Below, in pieces: positions 51,726 through 61,266 of a DNA stretch of 64,000 bases. The DNA lies in assembly GCA_023457255.1 (NCBI GenBank), contig JAEWMB010000042.1, positions 62,001-126,000 of the forward strand. Direction: 5' to 3'. The notes beneath the pieces are model-generated. The model had not been told where the DNA came from and made no database searches. It saw only the letters and a list, made by a program, of their open reading frames with translations. Both the position numbers and the translations under genes were made by a program. The stretch's first letter is position 1. The number at the start of each line of letters is the position of its first letter. This DNA is from Bacillota bacterium (GTDB lineage: Bacteria; Bacillota; Clostridia; Lachnospirales; Lachnospiraceae).

Positions 51726-52697
51726 ATGAACCAAGAATTGATTCAGATTCTTTCTCGGATTACAGAAGAAGAAAAACGTATTTTAAACGTGAAGAAGGAA
51801 GTGGAAAAAGAGCGATACACTTCAAGTAAGGATTTTGTGATTCAAAAAAATAAGATGCTGGAAGAAGAACAGTTGCTTACGGTCCGTCCTCATACCCGCT
51901 TTATTGACTTTCCCAAACATAAGCATGATTACATTGAAGTAGTTTATGTCTGTAAGGGGACTTTAACTCACATTATCAACGATGTGCCGGTAGTGCTTGA
52001 GGAAGGGGATTTACTATTTCTTAATCAGCATACTTACCATGCAATTACAGAGGCTTCCAAAGAGGATATCGCAATTAATCTAATCATCTTGCCACGTTTT
52101 TTTGATGTTAGTTTTACGATGATTCAAAAGGATAATGTATTGGCGGATTTTTTAGTAGGTATCTTAAGAAATGCTTCGCATAAAGAACAATACCTTCATT
52201 TTAAAGTGAAGGGAATCCTTGAAATAGAGAATTTATTAGAAAATCTGGTCTATTCGTTAGTTCATGATACTTCAGACAATGATATGATTAATCAGCGCGT
52301 GATGGGACTTTTGTTTTTGTATCTGGTAAAATACTCAGATTCCTTAAAAGCCGGTTCCCCCAATAGCTATGAGGATGTTCTTGCTAAGGCTGCGGTCAAT
52401 TATATTGAAATAAATTATCAAACAGCAAGCCTAACAGAATTAGCAGAGAAGCTATGCTTATCGTTATCCTCTTTAAGCCGACTAATAGCAGGCAAGACAG
52501 GAACATCATTCCGAGAATTATTGCAGGAGAAGCGCTTTCAAGTTTCTAGGTCACTTTTGCTAGAAACCAACCTTTCAATTACCGATATTGTAGTTGCAGT
52601 AGGATATGAGAATAATAGTTTTTTTCATCGTAAGTTTAAGGAACGGTATCATATGTCACCAAAGGAATACCGAGAAAAATATAGGAGGATGGGATAA
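51726..52697 (+). CDS. AraC family transcriptional regulator, probable rhamnose regulator
   Basis: A 323-residue regulator with an N-terminal coiled region, a cupin-like sensing domain (about 50-130: FPKHKHDYIEVVYVCKGTL) and a C-terminal AraC DNA-binding domain with two helix-turn-helices (about 225-320: TELAEKLCLSLSSLSRLIAG and the IVVAVGYENNSFFHRKFKER signature in full). It sits between rhaBA and rhaM and overlaps rhaM by one base, so it likely activates rhamnose genes. The effector is inferred from context. Confidence 0.86.
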   Translation: MNQELIQILSRITEEEKRILNVKKEVEKERYTSSKDFVIQKNKMLEEEQLLTVRPHTRFIDFPKHKHDYIEVVYVCKGTLTHIINDVPVVLEEGDLLFLNQHTYHAITEASKEDIAINLIILPRFFDVSFTMIQKDNVLADFLVGILRNASHKEQYLHFKVKGILEIENLLENLVYSLVHDTSDNDMINQRVMGLLFLYLVKYSDSLKAGSPNSYEDVLAKAAVNYIEINYQTASLTELAEKLCLSLSSLSRLIAGKTGTSFRELLQEKRFQVSRSLLLETNLSITDIVVAVGYENNSFFHRKFKERYHMSPKEYREKYRRMG

Positions 52698-53011
52698 TGG
52701 TACGGAAAGCATTTAAAATGCAGCTATTTGAGGGTCAAGCAAAAGAATATGAAAAACGCCACAAGGAATTATGGCCGGAAATGAAGGAAATGATTCATGA
52801 ATATGGCGGCAGTAATTATACAATATTTCTGGATGAGGAGACCAATGTTCTTTATGGCTACCTGGAACTGGAAGACGAAGAAAAGTGGGAGAAAACCGCC
52901 GAAACTGAAATTTGTAAGAAATGGTGGGCTTTTATGGCTGACATTATGGAAACAAATCCGGATAACAGTCCGGTAAGTGTTCCTTTAAAAAATGTATTTC
53001 ATCTTGATTAA
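52697..53011 (+). CDS. rhaM: L-rhamnose mutarotase
   Basis: A 104-residue ferredoxin-like fold enzyme that interconverts alpha and beta L-rhamnopyranose. Motifs: RKAFKMQLFEGQAKEYEKRH with the catalytic His, KELWPEM, YTIFLDEETNVLYGYLE and KWWAFMADIMETNPDNSP. The length is that of RhaM. It starts in a TAATG overlap with the AraC gene, and a long terminator follows. Confidence 0.94.
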   Translation: MVRKAFKMQLFEGQAKEYEKRHKELWPEMKEMIHEYGGSNYTIFLDEETNVLYGYLELEDEEKWEKTAETEICKKWWAFMADIMETNPDNSPVSVPLKNVFHLD

Positions 53012-53056
53012 AACAAAGGAAGCAGAGCAGAAAAATCCTCTGCTTCTTTTGTTTTA
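53011..53056 (+). terminator. rhaM intrinsic terminator
   Basis: AAACAAAGGAAGCAGAG (53011-53027) pairs with CTCTGCTTCTTTTGTTT (53038-53054) with one mismatch. Confidence 0.8.
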
Positions 53057-53190
53057 AATATGACGGAAAGTAATCTTTTTATTGGCTGGCAATTGAAAAA
53101 ATACAGAATAAACTGTTTCATAAAGAATCCATATCTTTTAGCATTTGGCAGCAAATAGTTAACTATACGGACTACATATTTATTTTTATA

Positions 53191-53218
53191 TTGACAAATA
53201 AAAAAATTGAAGTAAAAT
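53191..53218 (+). promoter_or_regulatory. Promoter of the thiamine-precursor uptake operon
   Basis: TTGACA at 53191-53196 and TAAAAT at 53213-53218 with a 16-base spacer, about 18 bases before the TPP riboswitch. Confidence 0.68.
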
Positions 53219-53233
53219 TGAGATGGAAAAAGA

Positions 53234-53386
53234 AACAGGGGTGCCAAATGAATTTGGCTGAGATTAGAACTATGAAAATGTTCTTGACCCTATCACCTGA
53301 TCTGGATCATGCCAGCGGAGGGAGTTTTATTACTTGTATTATTGAGTTGTGACTCCCTTTGGATATCAAAGGGAGCTTTTTTATTT
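53234..53386 (+). promoter_or_regulatory. TPP riboswitch with terminator
   Basis: The THI-element core is present: CAGGGGTGCC (53236-53245), GGCTGAGATTAGAAC (53256-53270), GACCC-TATCACCTGATCTGGAT (from 53286) and CATGCCAGCGGAGGGA (ending near 53323). The terminator arms CTCCCTTT (53353-53360) and AAAGGGAG (53368-53375) are followed by CTTTTTT. GGGAGT (53320-53325) can pair with ACTCCC (53352-53357), forming the antiterminator when TPP is absent. Confidence 0.94.
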
Positions 53387-53567
53387 TCCACGAAAAAATA
53401 ATATAAGGAGCCTTAGTTTGGCATCCTATCGGGTAATGAAAATTTGCAGCAATTGATAACCGCAAATATCTATTCCTAATTTTTATCTATAGGCATCTGT
53501 GAAAAGCATTCGATATTTGTGAGAAGAATTTTCAAATACGAGACCCGAAAAGAAAGGAGATTAAGAA

Positions 53568-53867
53568 ATGAATGCAAGTGTAGCGATTCAAACATTACCA
53601 GAAGCAAAGAATGAGGAGGAATTAATTCGTATCGTAGATGAGGTGATTGCTTACATTAAGAGTACCGGTTTAAATTATTATGTTGGACCATTTGAAACAG
53701 CCATTGAAGGTGATTATGATGAATTAATGGATATTGTGAAAGAATGCCAGCACATTGCTATCCGTGCCGGTGCACCTTCTGTTGCAGCCTACATAAAGGT
53801 AACCTTTCGTCCGGAAGGAGATGTATTAACCATTGAGAGAAAAGTTACGAAACACCATCAGGACTAA
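53568..53867 (+). CDS. YkoF/MTH1187-like thiamine-binding protein
   Basis: A 99-residue ferredoxin-like protein: MNASVAIQTLPEAKNEEELI at the N-terminus, then IVDEVIAYIKSTGLNYYVGPF and TAIEGDYDELMDIV, typical of the MTH1187/YkoF thiamine-binding domain. It lies first behind the TPP riboswitch, before genes for a pyrimidine importer, and probably binds thiamine or its HMP moiety. AAAGGAG precedes the ATG. It overlaps the permease by 35 bases. Confidence 0.85.
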   Translation: MNASVAIQTLPEAKNEEELIRIVDEVIAYIKSTGLNYYVGPFETAIEGDYDELMDIVKECQHIAIRAGAPSVAAYIKVTFRPEGDVLTIERKVTKHHQD

Positions 53868-54597
53868 ACTGCCTTCGTTTAGTGCAATGATTGGAATTTT
53901 AACCCTCTGGCAGTTAGTTTCAAGCATTGGGCTGGTACCAAAGTATATGCTTCCCTCTCCAATCGAAGTAATTCAGGCATTCGTGAAAGAGTTCCCCCTC
54001 TTAATGTCACATCTGAGAGTAACCTTGGTGGAAGCATTCCTTGGCTTATTCTTAGGAACTTTCCTTGGCTTTTGGATTGCAGTTTGGATGGATAGATTTC
54101 CTAAAGTATATCAGGCATTTTATCCGGTCATTGTAATAACACAAACCGTACCTACGGTTGCAATAGCACCACTTTTAGTGTTGTGGTTAGGGTATGGTAT
54201 AGCACCAAAGATTGTACTTATCATTATAGTAACATTTTTCCCAATCACAGTAGGGCTCTTAGATGGATTTCACTCAGCGGATAAGGATGCCGTTCGGTTA
54301 TTGTGTTCGATGGGGGCAACAAAATTCCAAATATTTTATCAAATCAAATTGCCAAGTTCCTTAAGCTACTTTTTTGCAAGCTTAAAAATATCTGCATCTT
54401 ATTCTGTTGTAGGTGCGGTAATATCAGAATGGCTCGGTGGATTTCATGGGCTTGGAGTTTATATGACACGAGTAAAAAAATCGTATGCCTTTGATAAAAT
54501 GTTTGCAGTTATCTTCTTAATATCAGCAATCAGTTTATTGCTGATGAAGCTGGTAGGATACTTAAAAAAACGCTGCATGCCTTGGGAAGAAAAGTAA
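53833..54597 (+). CDS. thiX: ThiX-like ABC transporter permease
   Basis: A 254-residue SsuC/TauC-type permease with about six membrane segments and the EAA loop GATKFQIFYQIKLPSSLSYFF. With ThiY and ThiZ it imports the HMP precursor of thiamine. The predicted start is TTG at 53833 inside the preceding gene, with GGAAGGAG upstream; ATG 53887 is a possible later start. A 203-base gap without recognisable elements separates it from thiY. Confidence 0.85.
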   Translation: MREKLRNTIRTKLPSFSAMIGILTLWQLVSSIGLVPKYMLPSPIEVIQAFVKEFPLLMSHLRVTLVEAFLGLFLGTFLGFWIAVWMDRFPKVYQAFYPVIVITQTVPTVAIAPLLVLWLGYGIAPKIVLIIIVTFFPITVGLLDGFHSADKDAVRLLCSMGATKFQIFYQIKLPSSLSYFFASLKISASYSVVGAVISEWLGGFHGLGVYMTRVKKSYAFDKMFAVIFLISAISLLLMKLVGYLKKRCMPWEEK

Positions 54598-54800
54598 GAC
54601 AGTGGACAGAAAGTATGAAACAGATAATAATCACCAGAACTTTATAATAAGTGTTTTGTACTACAGCAATTTGAATGAATTAGAGGACCGTAATGTGATA
54701 ATAGAGAAACAAATAGATATCTTTAAGCATTTGATATGGAATTAAAATTACGTCGAAGAAAGAATCAAGCTTCGATACCAGAAGAAAGTGAAAGAAACAA

Positions 54801-55823
54801 ATGGGACATAAAAAATTAAAGCGTATTCTTGCTCTTATCTTAGTAGCCACGACGTTTGCTGCAATGACAGCCTGTGGCAAAAAAGAGGAGGATGCAAGTA
54901 ATAATGATACGAAAGATTTAGAAAAGATTACCTTTGTATTGGAATGGACACCGAACACAAATCACACCGGCTTATATGTGGCTCAAGCAAAAGGATATTT
55001 TGCAGAAGAGGGTCTAGGTGTAACAATTGTTCAGCCGCCGGAAGATGGAGCGGAAGCATTGGTTGCAAGTGGTAAGGCACAGTTTGGTATCTCTTGTCAG
55101 GATACGATAACGCCTGCAATAGTAGGGGATACTACGTTACCAATCACGGTATGCGCTGCTTTAGTACAGCATAATACATCCGGTGTTGTAAGCCGCAAGG
55201 GAGAAGGAATGGATACTCCAAAAGGCTTAGAAGGAAAAAACTATGCAACTTGGGATTTAGAGATTGAAAAAGCTATAATGAAAAATGTAGTTGAAGCAGA
55301 TGGTGGTGATTTTAGTAAGGTGAAGCTAATACCGAGCACTGTGACAGATGAAGTCACTGCACTTCAGACAAAATCAGTGGATGCTATCTGGATTTTCTAT
55401 GCTTGGGGTGGTATAGCAACTAAGGTGAAAGGATTAGAGACAGATTATTTTGCCTTTAAAGACATCAATCCGGTATTTGACTATTATACACCGGTAGTAA
55501 TTGCGAACAATGATTTTTTGGAGAAAGATGCTGATACAGCAAAAGCGTTTTTCCGTGCCTTAAAAAAAGGATATGAATATGCCGTCGAGAATCCGGCAGA
55601 TGCAGCGGAACTTTTACTTACAGCAGTTCCAGAACTGGACAAAGCTATTGTAAAGGAGAGTCAAGAGTGGTTATCAAAGGAATATAAAGCGGAAGTAAAT
55701 CGTTGGGGATATATTGATAAAAACCGTTGGAATGCCTTTTATAATTGGCTTAATGATAACAATCTGGCAGCAGAAAAAATCCCTGAAAATACTGGTTTTA
55801 CAAACGAGTATTTGCCGGAATAG
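54801..55823 (+). CDS. thiY: ThiY-like ABC transporter substrate-binding lipoprotein
   Basis: A 340-residue protein with a lipoprotein signal (LALILVATTFAAMTAC, lipid-modified Cys at about 26) and an NMT1/THI5-like domain: ITFVLEWTPNTNHTGLYVAQ, GYFAEEGL, QFGISCQDTITPAIV. Proteins of this group bind HMP (or formylaminopyrimidine) outside the membrane. The ribosome-binding site is weak. It precedes thiZ by 2 bases. Confidence 0.9.
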   Translation: MGHKKLKRILALILVATTFAAMTACGKKEEDASNNDTKDLEKITFVLEWTPNTNHTGLYVAQAKGYFAEEGLGVTIVQPPEDGAEALVASGKAQFGISCQDTITPAIVGDTTLPITVCAALVQHNTSGVVSRKGEGMDTPKGLEGKNYATWDLEIEKAIMKNVVEADGGDFSKVKLIPSTVTDEVTALQTKSVDAIWIFYAWGGIATKVKGLETDYFAFKDINPVFDYYTPVVIANNDFLEKDADTAKAFFRALKKGYEYAVENPADAAELLLTAVPELDKAIVKESQEWLSKEYKAEVNRWGYIDKNRWNAFYNWLNDNNLAAEKIPENTGFTNEYLPE

Positions 55824-55825
55824 GC

Positions 55826-56572
55826 GTGAGCATGGATAAATTAACAGTTCGTAACATTTCCAAGTCTTTTGGAGATAAAAAAGTATTAAAGGATGTCTCT
55901 GTAGTATTAAAAGAAAATGAGCTAGTTAGCCTTCTTGGTGTCAGTGGGACAGGTAAAACAACACTTTTTAATATAATCGCGGGTTTATTAGCAGCGGATA
56001 ACGGTGAAGTGGTGCTGGATGGTAAAGATATTGCAAACCAAGCTGGTTATATCAGCTATATGCTTCAAAAAGACCTTTTACTGCCGTATAAGACAATTGA
56101 GGATAATGTTTCATTGCCTTTCATTATTCAAGGGATGAAAAAGAGGGCGGCTAGAGAAGAGGCAGCCAAGTATTTTAAAGAATTTGGTCTGGAAGGTACA
56201 CAAAAGCACTATCCCGTTAGTTTATCCGGTGGTATGAGACAACGGGCTGCGTTGCTTCGAACCTATTTATTTTCAGATCAGGTTGCACTATTAGATGAAC
56301 CATTCAGTTCCCTTGATATGATAACAAAGGGTAAAATTCACCGATGGTATCTGGATATCATGGAAAAGATAAAATTATCGACTTTATTTATCACGCATGA
56401 TATTGAGGAAGCTATCTTATTATCGGATCGAATTTATATCCTAACAGGTACACCGGGTCACATTACGAAGGAAATTCGCATTGAAGCAAAAAGGCCAAGA
56501 GAGGAAGACTTTTTATTAAGCCCGGAATTTCTTAAGTATAAAAAGGAGATTTTAGCGTGCCTTAAAGAGTAA
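55826..56572 (+). CDS. thiZ: ThiZ-like ABC transporter ATP-binding protein
   Basis: A 248-residue ABC ATPase of the SsuB/TauB group: Walker A GVSGTGKTT (about 38-46), signature LSGGMRQRAALLRTYL, Walker B VALLDEPFSSLD and the H-loop ITHD. It energises ThiX. The start may be GTG 55826 or ATG 55832, since the preceding stop leaves no room for a strong ribosome-binding site. A terminator follows. Confidence 0.9.
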   Translation: MSMDKLTVRNISKSFGDKKVLKDVSVVLKENELVSLLGVSGTGKTTLFNIIAGLLAADNGEVVLDGKDIANQAGYISYMLQKDLLLPYKTIEDNVSLPFIIQGMKKRAAREEAAKYFKEFGLEGTQKHYPVSLSGGMRQRAALLRTYLFSDQVALLDEPFSSLDMITKGKIHRWYLDIMEKIKLSTLFITHDIEEAILLSDRIYILTGTPGHITKEIRIEAKRPREEDFLLSPEFLKYKKEILACLKE

Positions 56573-56614
56573 AAGGGTTTTAACTAGATTTAAGAGTTAT
56601 TGGAATTAAAAAAG

Positions 56615-56667
56615 CTGCTTTGTTCCTGCACAGAAAAGTATTGTGTATAGGCAAAGCAGTTTTCTTA
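56615..56667 (+). terminator. Terminator of the thi operon
   Basis: CTGCTTTG (56615-56622) and CAAAGCAG (56652-56659), inner GCACA/TTGTGT, followed by TTTTCTT. Confidence 0.7.
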
Positions 56668-56882
56668 TTCAAGAATTATCATAAATTTTAAATAAAAAAC
56701 AATTTTCTTTTTGAATGTCTTATGTAATAAATTAAATACCGCAGTTTTAATTCAGCATACCATCTAAAATTTAGTGAAAACTTCGCACTTTTGTCGAATT
56801 GACGTTCCCAGCCTGGTAGTTTACAATGTTATAAGGATAGAAGTTGTAGACTTCTTAAAGAATTTGAAATGAGGAACAGTAA

Positions 56883-58739
56883 TTGAACAAAGAGCAAGTT
56901 TTAAAAAAGTATTATGGTTATGACACATTTCGAGATGGGCAGAAAGAGTTAATTAGCAGCATCTTAGCCGGTAAGGATACCTTTGGCATTATGCCGACAG
57001 GTGCCGGAAAATCAGTATGCTTTCAAGTTCCGGCGCTAATGTTATCCGGTATAACCCTAGTAGTATCTCCCTTAATCTCCCTTATGAAGGATCAAGTGGG
57101 TAATCTAAATCAAATGGGGATCCATGCTGCCTATCTCAATAGCTCCTTAACTTTAAATCAATACCGGCTGGCATTGTCTTATGCGAAAGAAGGACGATAT
57201 AAAATTATTTATGTAGCACCTGAGAGACTCTTAACGGAAGAGTTTTTAGAATTTGCAAAGGGTGCGAATATTTCTATGTTAAGTATTGATGAGGTACATT
57301 GCGTTTCCCAGTGGGGTCAAGATTTTCGTCCAAGTTATTTAAAAATCGTCGATTTTATAAATCAACTGCCGGTACGGCCAATCATAAGTGCATTTACCGC
57401 TACCGCTACCAAAGAAGTGAAAGGGGATGTGATTCGGTTACTTGGATTACAGAATGCTACGGTACTTACAACCGGATTTGATCGTAAGAACTTATATTTT
57501 GCAGTCAGGAGTCCCAAAGATAAATATGCTGAACTGGCTACCTATCTGAAGGAACATCAGAATATGAGCGGGGTTATTTATTGTGCTACAAGAAAAACAG
57601 TAGAAGAGGTTTCGCAGCGCTTAGAACAGGATGGATATCCGGTAACCAGATATCATGCGGGATTAAGTGATGCGGAAAGACGTCAAAATCAGGATGATTT
57701 TATCTATGATGCGAAACCAATCATAGTGGCAACAAATGCCTTTGGTATGGGAATTGATAAGTCTAATGTTAGGTTTGTTCTTCATTATAATATGCCAAAA
57801 AACATAGAGAGCTATTACCAGGAGGCAGGGCGAGCCGGAAGAGACGGGGAGCGTGCGGAATGTATACTGTTATATGGCGGACAAGATGTGATAACCAATC
57901 AGTTATTTATTGAAAACAATCGTGAGAATGAGGAATTAAGCGGTGAAATGTTAGAGGCAGTAAAGATAAGAGATCGGGAGCGCCTAAAAAAAATGTCGTT
58001 TTATTGTTTTACGAATGTTTGCCTGCGTCATTATATCTTAGAGTATTTCGGTGAGAAAGCAGAGAAAACCTGTGGGGATTGCTCCAACTGCTTAACGGAG
58101 TTTGAAAGCATTGATATTACTGAAATCAGTATCAAATTAATTCAATGTGTAATAGAGACAAAACAGCGGTTCGGATTAATGACGATTGTTGATACGGTGC
58201 ATGGCAGTAAATCTGCTAAAATAAAGCAGTTTCGCCTTGATAAGTATTCTAGTTATAATTCATTAGCAGATATTACAATCCCTAGACTAAAACAAATTAT
58301 GAATCATCTCGTGCTAAATGGTTACCTGGCACTAACGAATTCAGAATATTCTATCGTAAAGGCAACAGCAAAGACCATGGAATTCTTAGAGCAGAGGGAA
58401 ACAATTGAGCTAAAGGTTTCCAAGCAGGAAACTAAGAAGGAAAAAGGCAATGAATCACGTAATAGCAGTAAGAGAAAAGCAGTATTTTCTTTGGATACGA
58501 ATGAGGAGCTTTTTGAAGAACTTCGTGTCTTACGTCTATCCATCGCGAGAAAAGAAAAAGTTCCCCCATATATAATCTTTGGAGATAAGACCTTACTCCA
58601 GATGAGTCAGTCCTTACCGGCTAGTAAAGAAGAAATGCTTAAAATTACAGGAGTTGGAGAAATAAAGTATGATAAGTATGGAGAGCAGTTTGAAGCGGTG
58701 ATTCGCAGCTTTCAAAGAAATAAGATAACAAATGGATAA
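56883..58739 (+). CDS. recQ: ATP-dependent DNA helicase RecQ
   Basis: A 618-residue superfamily 2 helicase. Walker A is MPTGAGKSVCFQVPALM, the DExH box is IDEVHCVSQWGQDF, motif III is FTATAT, and motif VI is YYQEAGRAGRDGERAEC. A zinc-binding region (CGDCSNC) and winged helix follow, and the C-terminal HRDC domain (about 540-610: LRVLRLSIARKEKVPPYIIF) completes the full RecQ architecture. It unwinds DNA in recombination and repair. The start codon is TTG, preceded by GAGGA. A bidirectional terminator follows. Confidence 0.93.
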   Translation: MNKEQVLKKYYGYDTFRDGQKELISSILAGKDTFGIMPTGAGKSVCFQVPALMLSGITLVVSPLISLMKDQVGNLNQMGIHAAYLNSSLTLNQYRLALSYAKEGRYKIIYVAPERLLTEEFLEFAKGANISMLSIDEVHCVSQWGQDFRPSYLKIVDFINQLPVRPIISAFTATATKEVKGDVIRLLGLQNATVLTTGFDRKNLYFAVRSPKDKYAELATYLKEHQNMSGVIYCATRKTVEEVSQRLEQDGYPVTRYHAGLSDAERRQNQDDFIYDAKPIIVATNAFGMGIDKSNVRFVLHYNMPKNIESYYQEAGRAGRDGERAECILLYGGQDVITNQLFIENNRENEELSGEMLEAVKIRDRERLKKMSFYCFTNVCLRHYILEYFGEKAEKTCGDCSNCLTEFESIDITEISIKLIQCVIETKQRFGLMTIVDTVHGSKSAKIKQFRLDKYSSYNSLADITIPRLKQIMNHLVLNGYLALTNSEYSIVKATAKTMEFLEQRETIELKVSKQETKKEKGNESRNSSKRKAVFSLDTNEELFEELRVLRLSIARKEKVPPYIIFGDKTLLQMSQSLPASKEEMLKITGVGEIKYDKYGEQFEAVIRSFQRNKITNG

Positions 58740-58767
58740 AGAGGTGGGCAGTTATACCCACCTCTTT
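58738..58767. terminator. recQ terminator
   Basis: AAAGAGGTGGG pairs perfectly with CCCACCTCTTT around an eight-base loop. Confidence 0.78.
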
Positions 58768-58775
58768 ATCCATAG

Positions 58776-59158
58776 ATTTCATCATCAGAGATACCGACCC
58801 TTTGTTTTATTGATGAGATTCTGCGGGGAACTAATACCGCAGAAAGAATTGCAGCTTCTATTGCTGTTATAAAATACTTAGTTCAGAAAAACTGTATCGC
58901 AATTGTTGCAACCCATGATATTGAGCTGACCGAAGAGCTAAAAGAAGTCTGTGATAACTATCATTTTAGAGAAGTATTAAATGAGGGTGATGTGAAATTT
59001 GATTATAAATTGTATCATGGACCGACAACAACGCGTAATGCTATTCTTCTTTTAGAACGAATGGGATATCCGGAAGAGATCATTAGAATGGCTGGCCGCT
59101 ATGTAAATTCAATTAATCATTATCCACAAGACAGTTTAGCAGACCAAAATGTAATGTG
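58776..59158 (+). pseudogene. C-terminal fragment of a MutS-family ATPase
   Basis: An open frame without an early start codon encodes ISSSEIPTLCFIDEILRGTN and TAERIAASIAVIKYLVQ, the Walker B (FIDEILRG) and signature region of MutS-family ATPases, followed by the H-loop VATHDIELTE and a C-terminal helical end (YHGPTTTRNAILLLERMGYP). The N-terminal domains and Walker A are missing. It begins directly after the recQ terminator and is probably a deletion remnant of a MutS-related gene. Confidence 0.8.
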
Positions 59159-59214
59159 AAACAAAGGAAGCAGCAGGGGAAGTTGCTGACTATAAAAGAT
59201 AGTTATATGATTTG

Positions 59215-59249
59215 ATAGGGGCACCCTAAATATGGGCTGCCCTATTTTG
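59215..59249 (+). terminator. Terminator-like hairpin after the MutS remnant
   Basis: ATAGGG pairs with CCCTAT, with an inner GC-CCC/GGG-GC stem, followed by TTTTGTT. It suggests the remnant once ended a transcribed gene. The next 280 bases up to the GH5 gene hold no recognised element other than its ribosome-binding site. Confidence 0.65.
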
Positions 59250-59530
59250 TTATACCAATCGAAATGGAAAATTTATAATTTATGGAATAAAAATAGGAAT
59301 AGGACATACTGATATAGAAGAAGGGTGATTCTCCTGGGAAGAATATATATGGATTCAAAGTGGAATAAAGTAAGCAATTTCATAATTAGTATGCATCATT
59401 TCGCTGGATTACGAAGGAAGAAAAGGTAATGGCGAATGGTTTCTGGAAAATAAATATCGGGGAGGTGCTATTTTTGGAGATCACTCATATAGGAAGCTAT
59501 ATAAAATAATAGGATAAGGGGATGCTTATT

Positions 59531-60934
59531 ATGAGTAAAATCAGAAGAATAGTTTCACTATTTATGATTGCAGCGATTATTATGACCTGTTGTTTTAAGG
59601 TTGGTAAAAAAGCATATGCTGCTGATACGAATAACGATGATTGGCTGCATTGTGTAGGCAATAAAATCTATGACATGAATGGCAATGAGGTCTGGCTGAC
59701 CGGTGCGAATTGGTTTGGCTTTAACTGTACTGAAAATGTATTCCATGGTGCATGGTACGATATTAAGGATATGTTAACGGATATTGCCAACAGAGGAATA
59801 GGGCTTTTGAGAGTTCCAATATCGACAGAACTTCTGTATAGTTGGATGGTTGGAAAACCGAATAAAGTTTCAAGTGTGACTGCCGTCAATAATCCGCCAT
59901 ATTATGTATGCAATCCTGATTTTTATGATCCTGCAACCAATGGTGTAAAAAATAGCATGGAAATCTTTGATATTATTATGGGATATTGCAAAGAATTGGG
60001 AATCAAAGTAATGATAGATGTTCATAGTCCGGATGCTAATAATTCCGGGCATAACTACCCTTTATGGTATGGATTAACTACGGCTACTGCCGGTGAAATA
60101 ACGACAGATAAGTGGATTAATACTTTAGCATGGCTGGCTGATAAATATAAAAATGATGATACTATTCTGGCATTTGATATAAAAAATGAACCGCATGGAC
60201 AGAGGGGATATGGTTCTGCAGCTCCAACTAACATGGCAAAATGGGATAACTCCACAGACGAGAACAATTGGAAATACGCAGCGGAAAGATGTGCCAGAGC
60301 AATACTAAGTAAAAATCCTAAATTATTGATTGTGATTGAAGGGGTTGAACAATATCCGAAAACTGAAAAAGGCTTTACTTATGATACGCCGGATATATGG
60401 GGAGCTACCGGTGACCAGTCTCCATGGTATAGCGCTTGGTGGGGTGGAAATTTAAGAGGTGTAAAGGATTATCCTATTAATCTAGGCACCTTGAACAGCC
60501 AGATTGTATATTCGCCTCATGACTATGGTCCTTCCGTATATAACCAGCCTTGGTTTGACAAGGATTTTACAACGCAGACCCTATTGGATGATTATTGGTA
60601 TAATACTTGGGCATATATTAATGAAAAAGGGATTGCGCCATTGCTAATAGGTGAGTGGGGAGGACACATGGATGGCGGAAAGAACCAGAAAGGGATGACG
60701 TTATTAAGAGATTATATGGTAAGTAATCGAATCCATCACACCTTCTGGTGTATCAATCCGAATTCAGGTGATACGGGAGGCTTACTAGGATATGACTGGA
60801 AGACTTGGGATGAAGCAAAATATGCGTTGTTAAAGCCTGCATTATGGCAGTCAGGTGGAAAGTTTGTAGGTCTGGACCATCAGATACCACTTGGTAACAA
60901 TGGTATCTCATTAGGACAATATTATGGGAAATGA
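59531..60934 (+). CDS. Secreted glycoside hydrolase family 5 endoglucanase-type enzyme
   Basis: About 467 residues with a signal peptide (SKIRRIVSLFMIAAIIMTCC, cleavage after AYA). The GH5 catalytic domain has WLTGANWFGFNC, LLRVPIS, VMIDVHSPD, the acid/base FDIKNEPHG (Glu220) and the nucleophile LLIGEWGGHMDGG (Glu375), with HDYGPS between them. It should cleave beta-1,4-glucans or mannans outside the cell. No carbohydrate-binding module or dockerin is present. ATG 59531 is chosen since AAGGGG lies 9 bases upstream. Confidence 0.92.
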   Translation: MSKIRRIVSLFMIAAIIMTCCFKVGKKAYAADTNNDDWLHCVGNKIYDMNGNEVWLTGANWFGFNCTENVFHGAWYDIKDMLTDIANRGIGLLRVPISTELLYSWMVGKPNKVSSVTAVNNPPYYVCNPDFYDPATNGVKNSMEIFDIIMGYCKELGIKVMIDVHSPDANNSGHNYPLWYGLTTATAGEITTDKWINTLAWLADKYKNDDTILAFDIKNEPHGQRGYGSAAPTNMAKWDNSTDENNWKYAAERCARAILSKNPKLLIVIEGVEQYPKTEKGFTYDTPDIWGATGDQSPWYSAWWGGNLRGVKDYPINLGTLNSQIVYSPHDYGPSVYNQPWFDKDFTTQTLLDDYWYNTWAYINEKGIAPLLIGEWGGHMDGGKNQKGMTLLRDYMVSNRIHHTFWCINPNSGDTGGLLGYDWKTWDEAKYALLKPALWQSGGKFVGLDHQIPLGNNGISLGQYYGK

Positions 60935-61266
60935 AGAACTAAATAGATAAATTAATTAAGAAGGAATGAGTGCAAACCGAGTATCTAATCTAGGACATAA
61001 CAAAAGGTCATGTCTTAAGGAGATGTTAAAGTCAGAGAGAGCTATAGACTTGTGTTTTTCAAAATTTTTAGTACGAAAAAAGGGGCAGGGGAGTAATCTT
61101 TCTGTCCCCATTAATAGTTACTGACAGTAGTATTTTGGTAAGAAAGGCAGCTTATGAACCCTAATTTTAAACTACTCTCCTGTTCTTTGATAGGTACCTG
61201 GGAAACATTGTCTGTTTCTATCGGAATAACTTATTGCTTTGAAATTATAAGTGCATAGTGATAGAA
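60935..61266 (+). other. Intergenic region after the GH5 gene
   Basis: A GGGGCAG/CTGTCCCC hairpin lies at 61082-61109 and may terminate the GH5 transcript, although it lacks a T-rich tail. A 34-codon open frame at 61154-61258 has only a weak ribosome-binding site and is not called. Nothing else was recognised. Confidence 0.4.
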
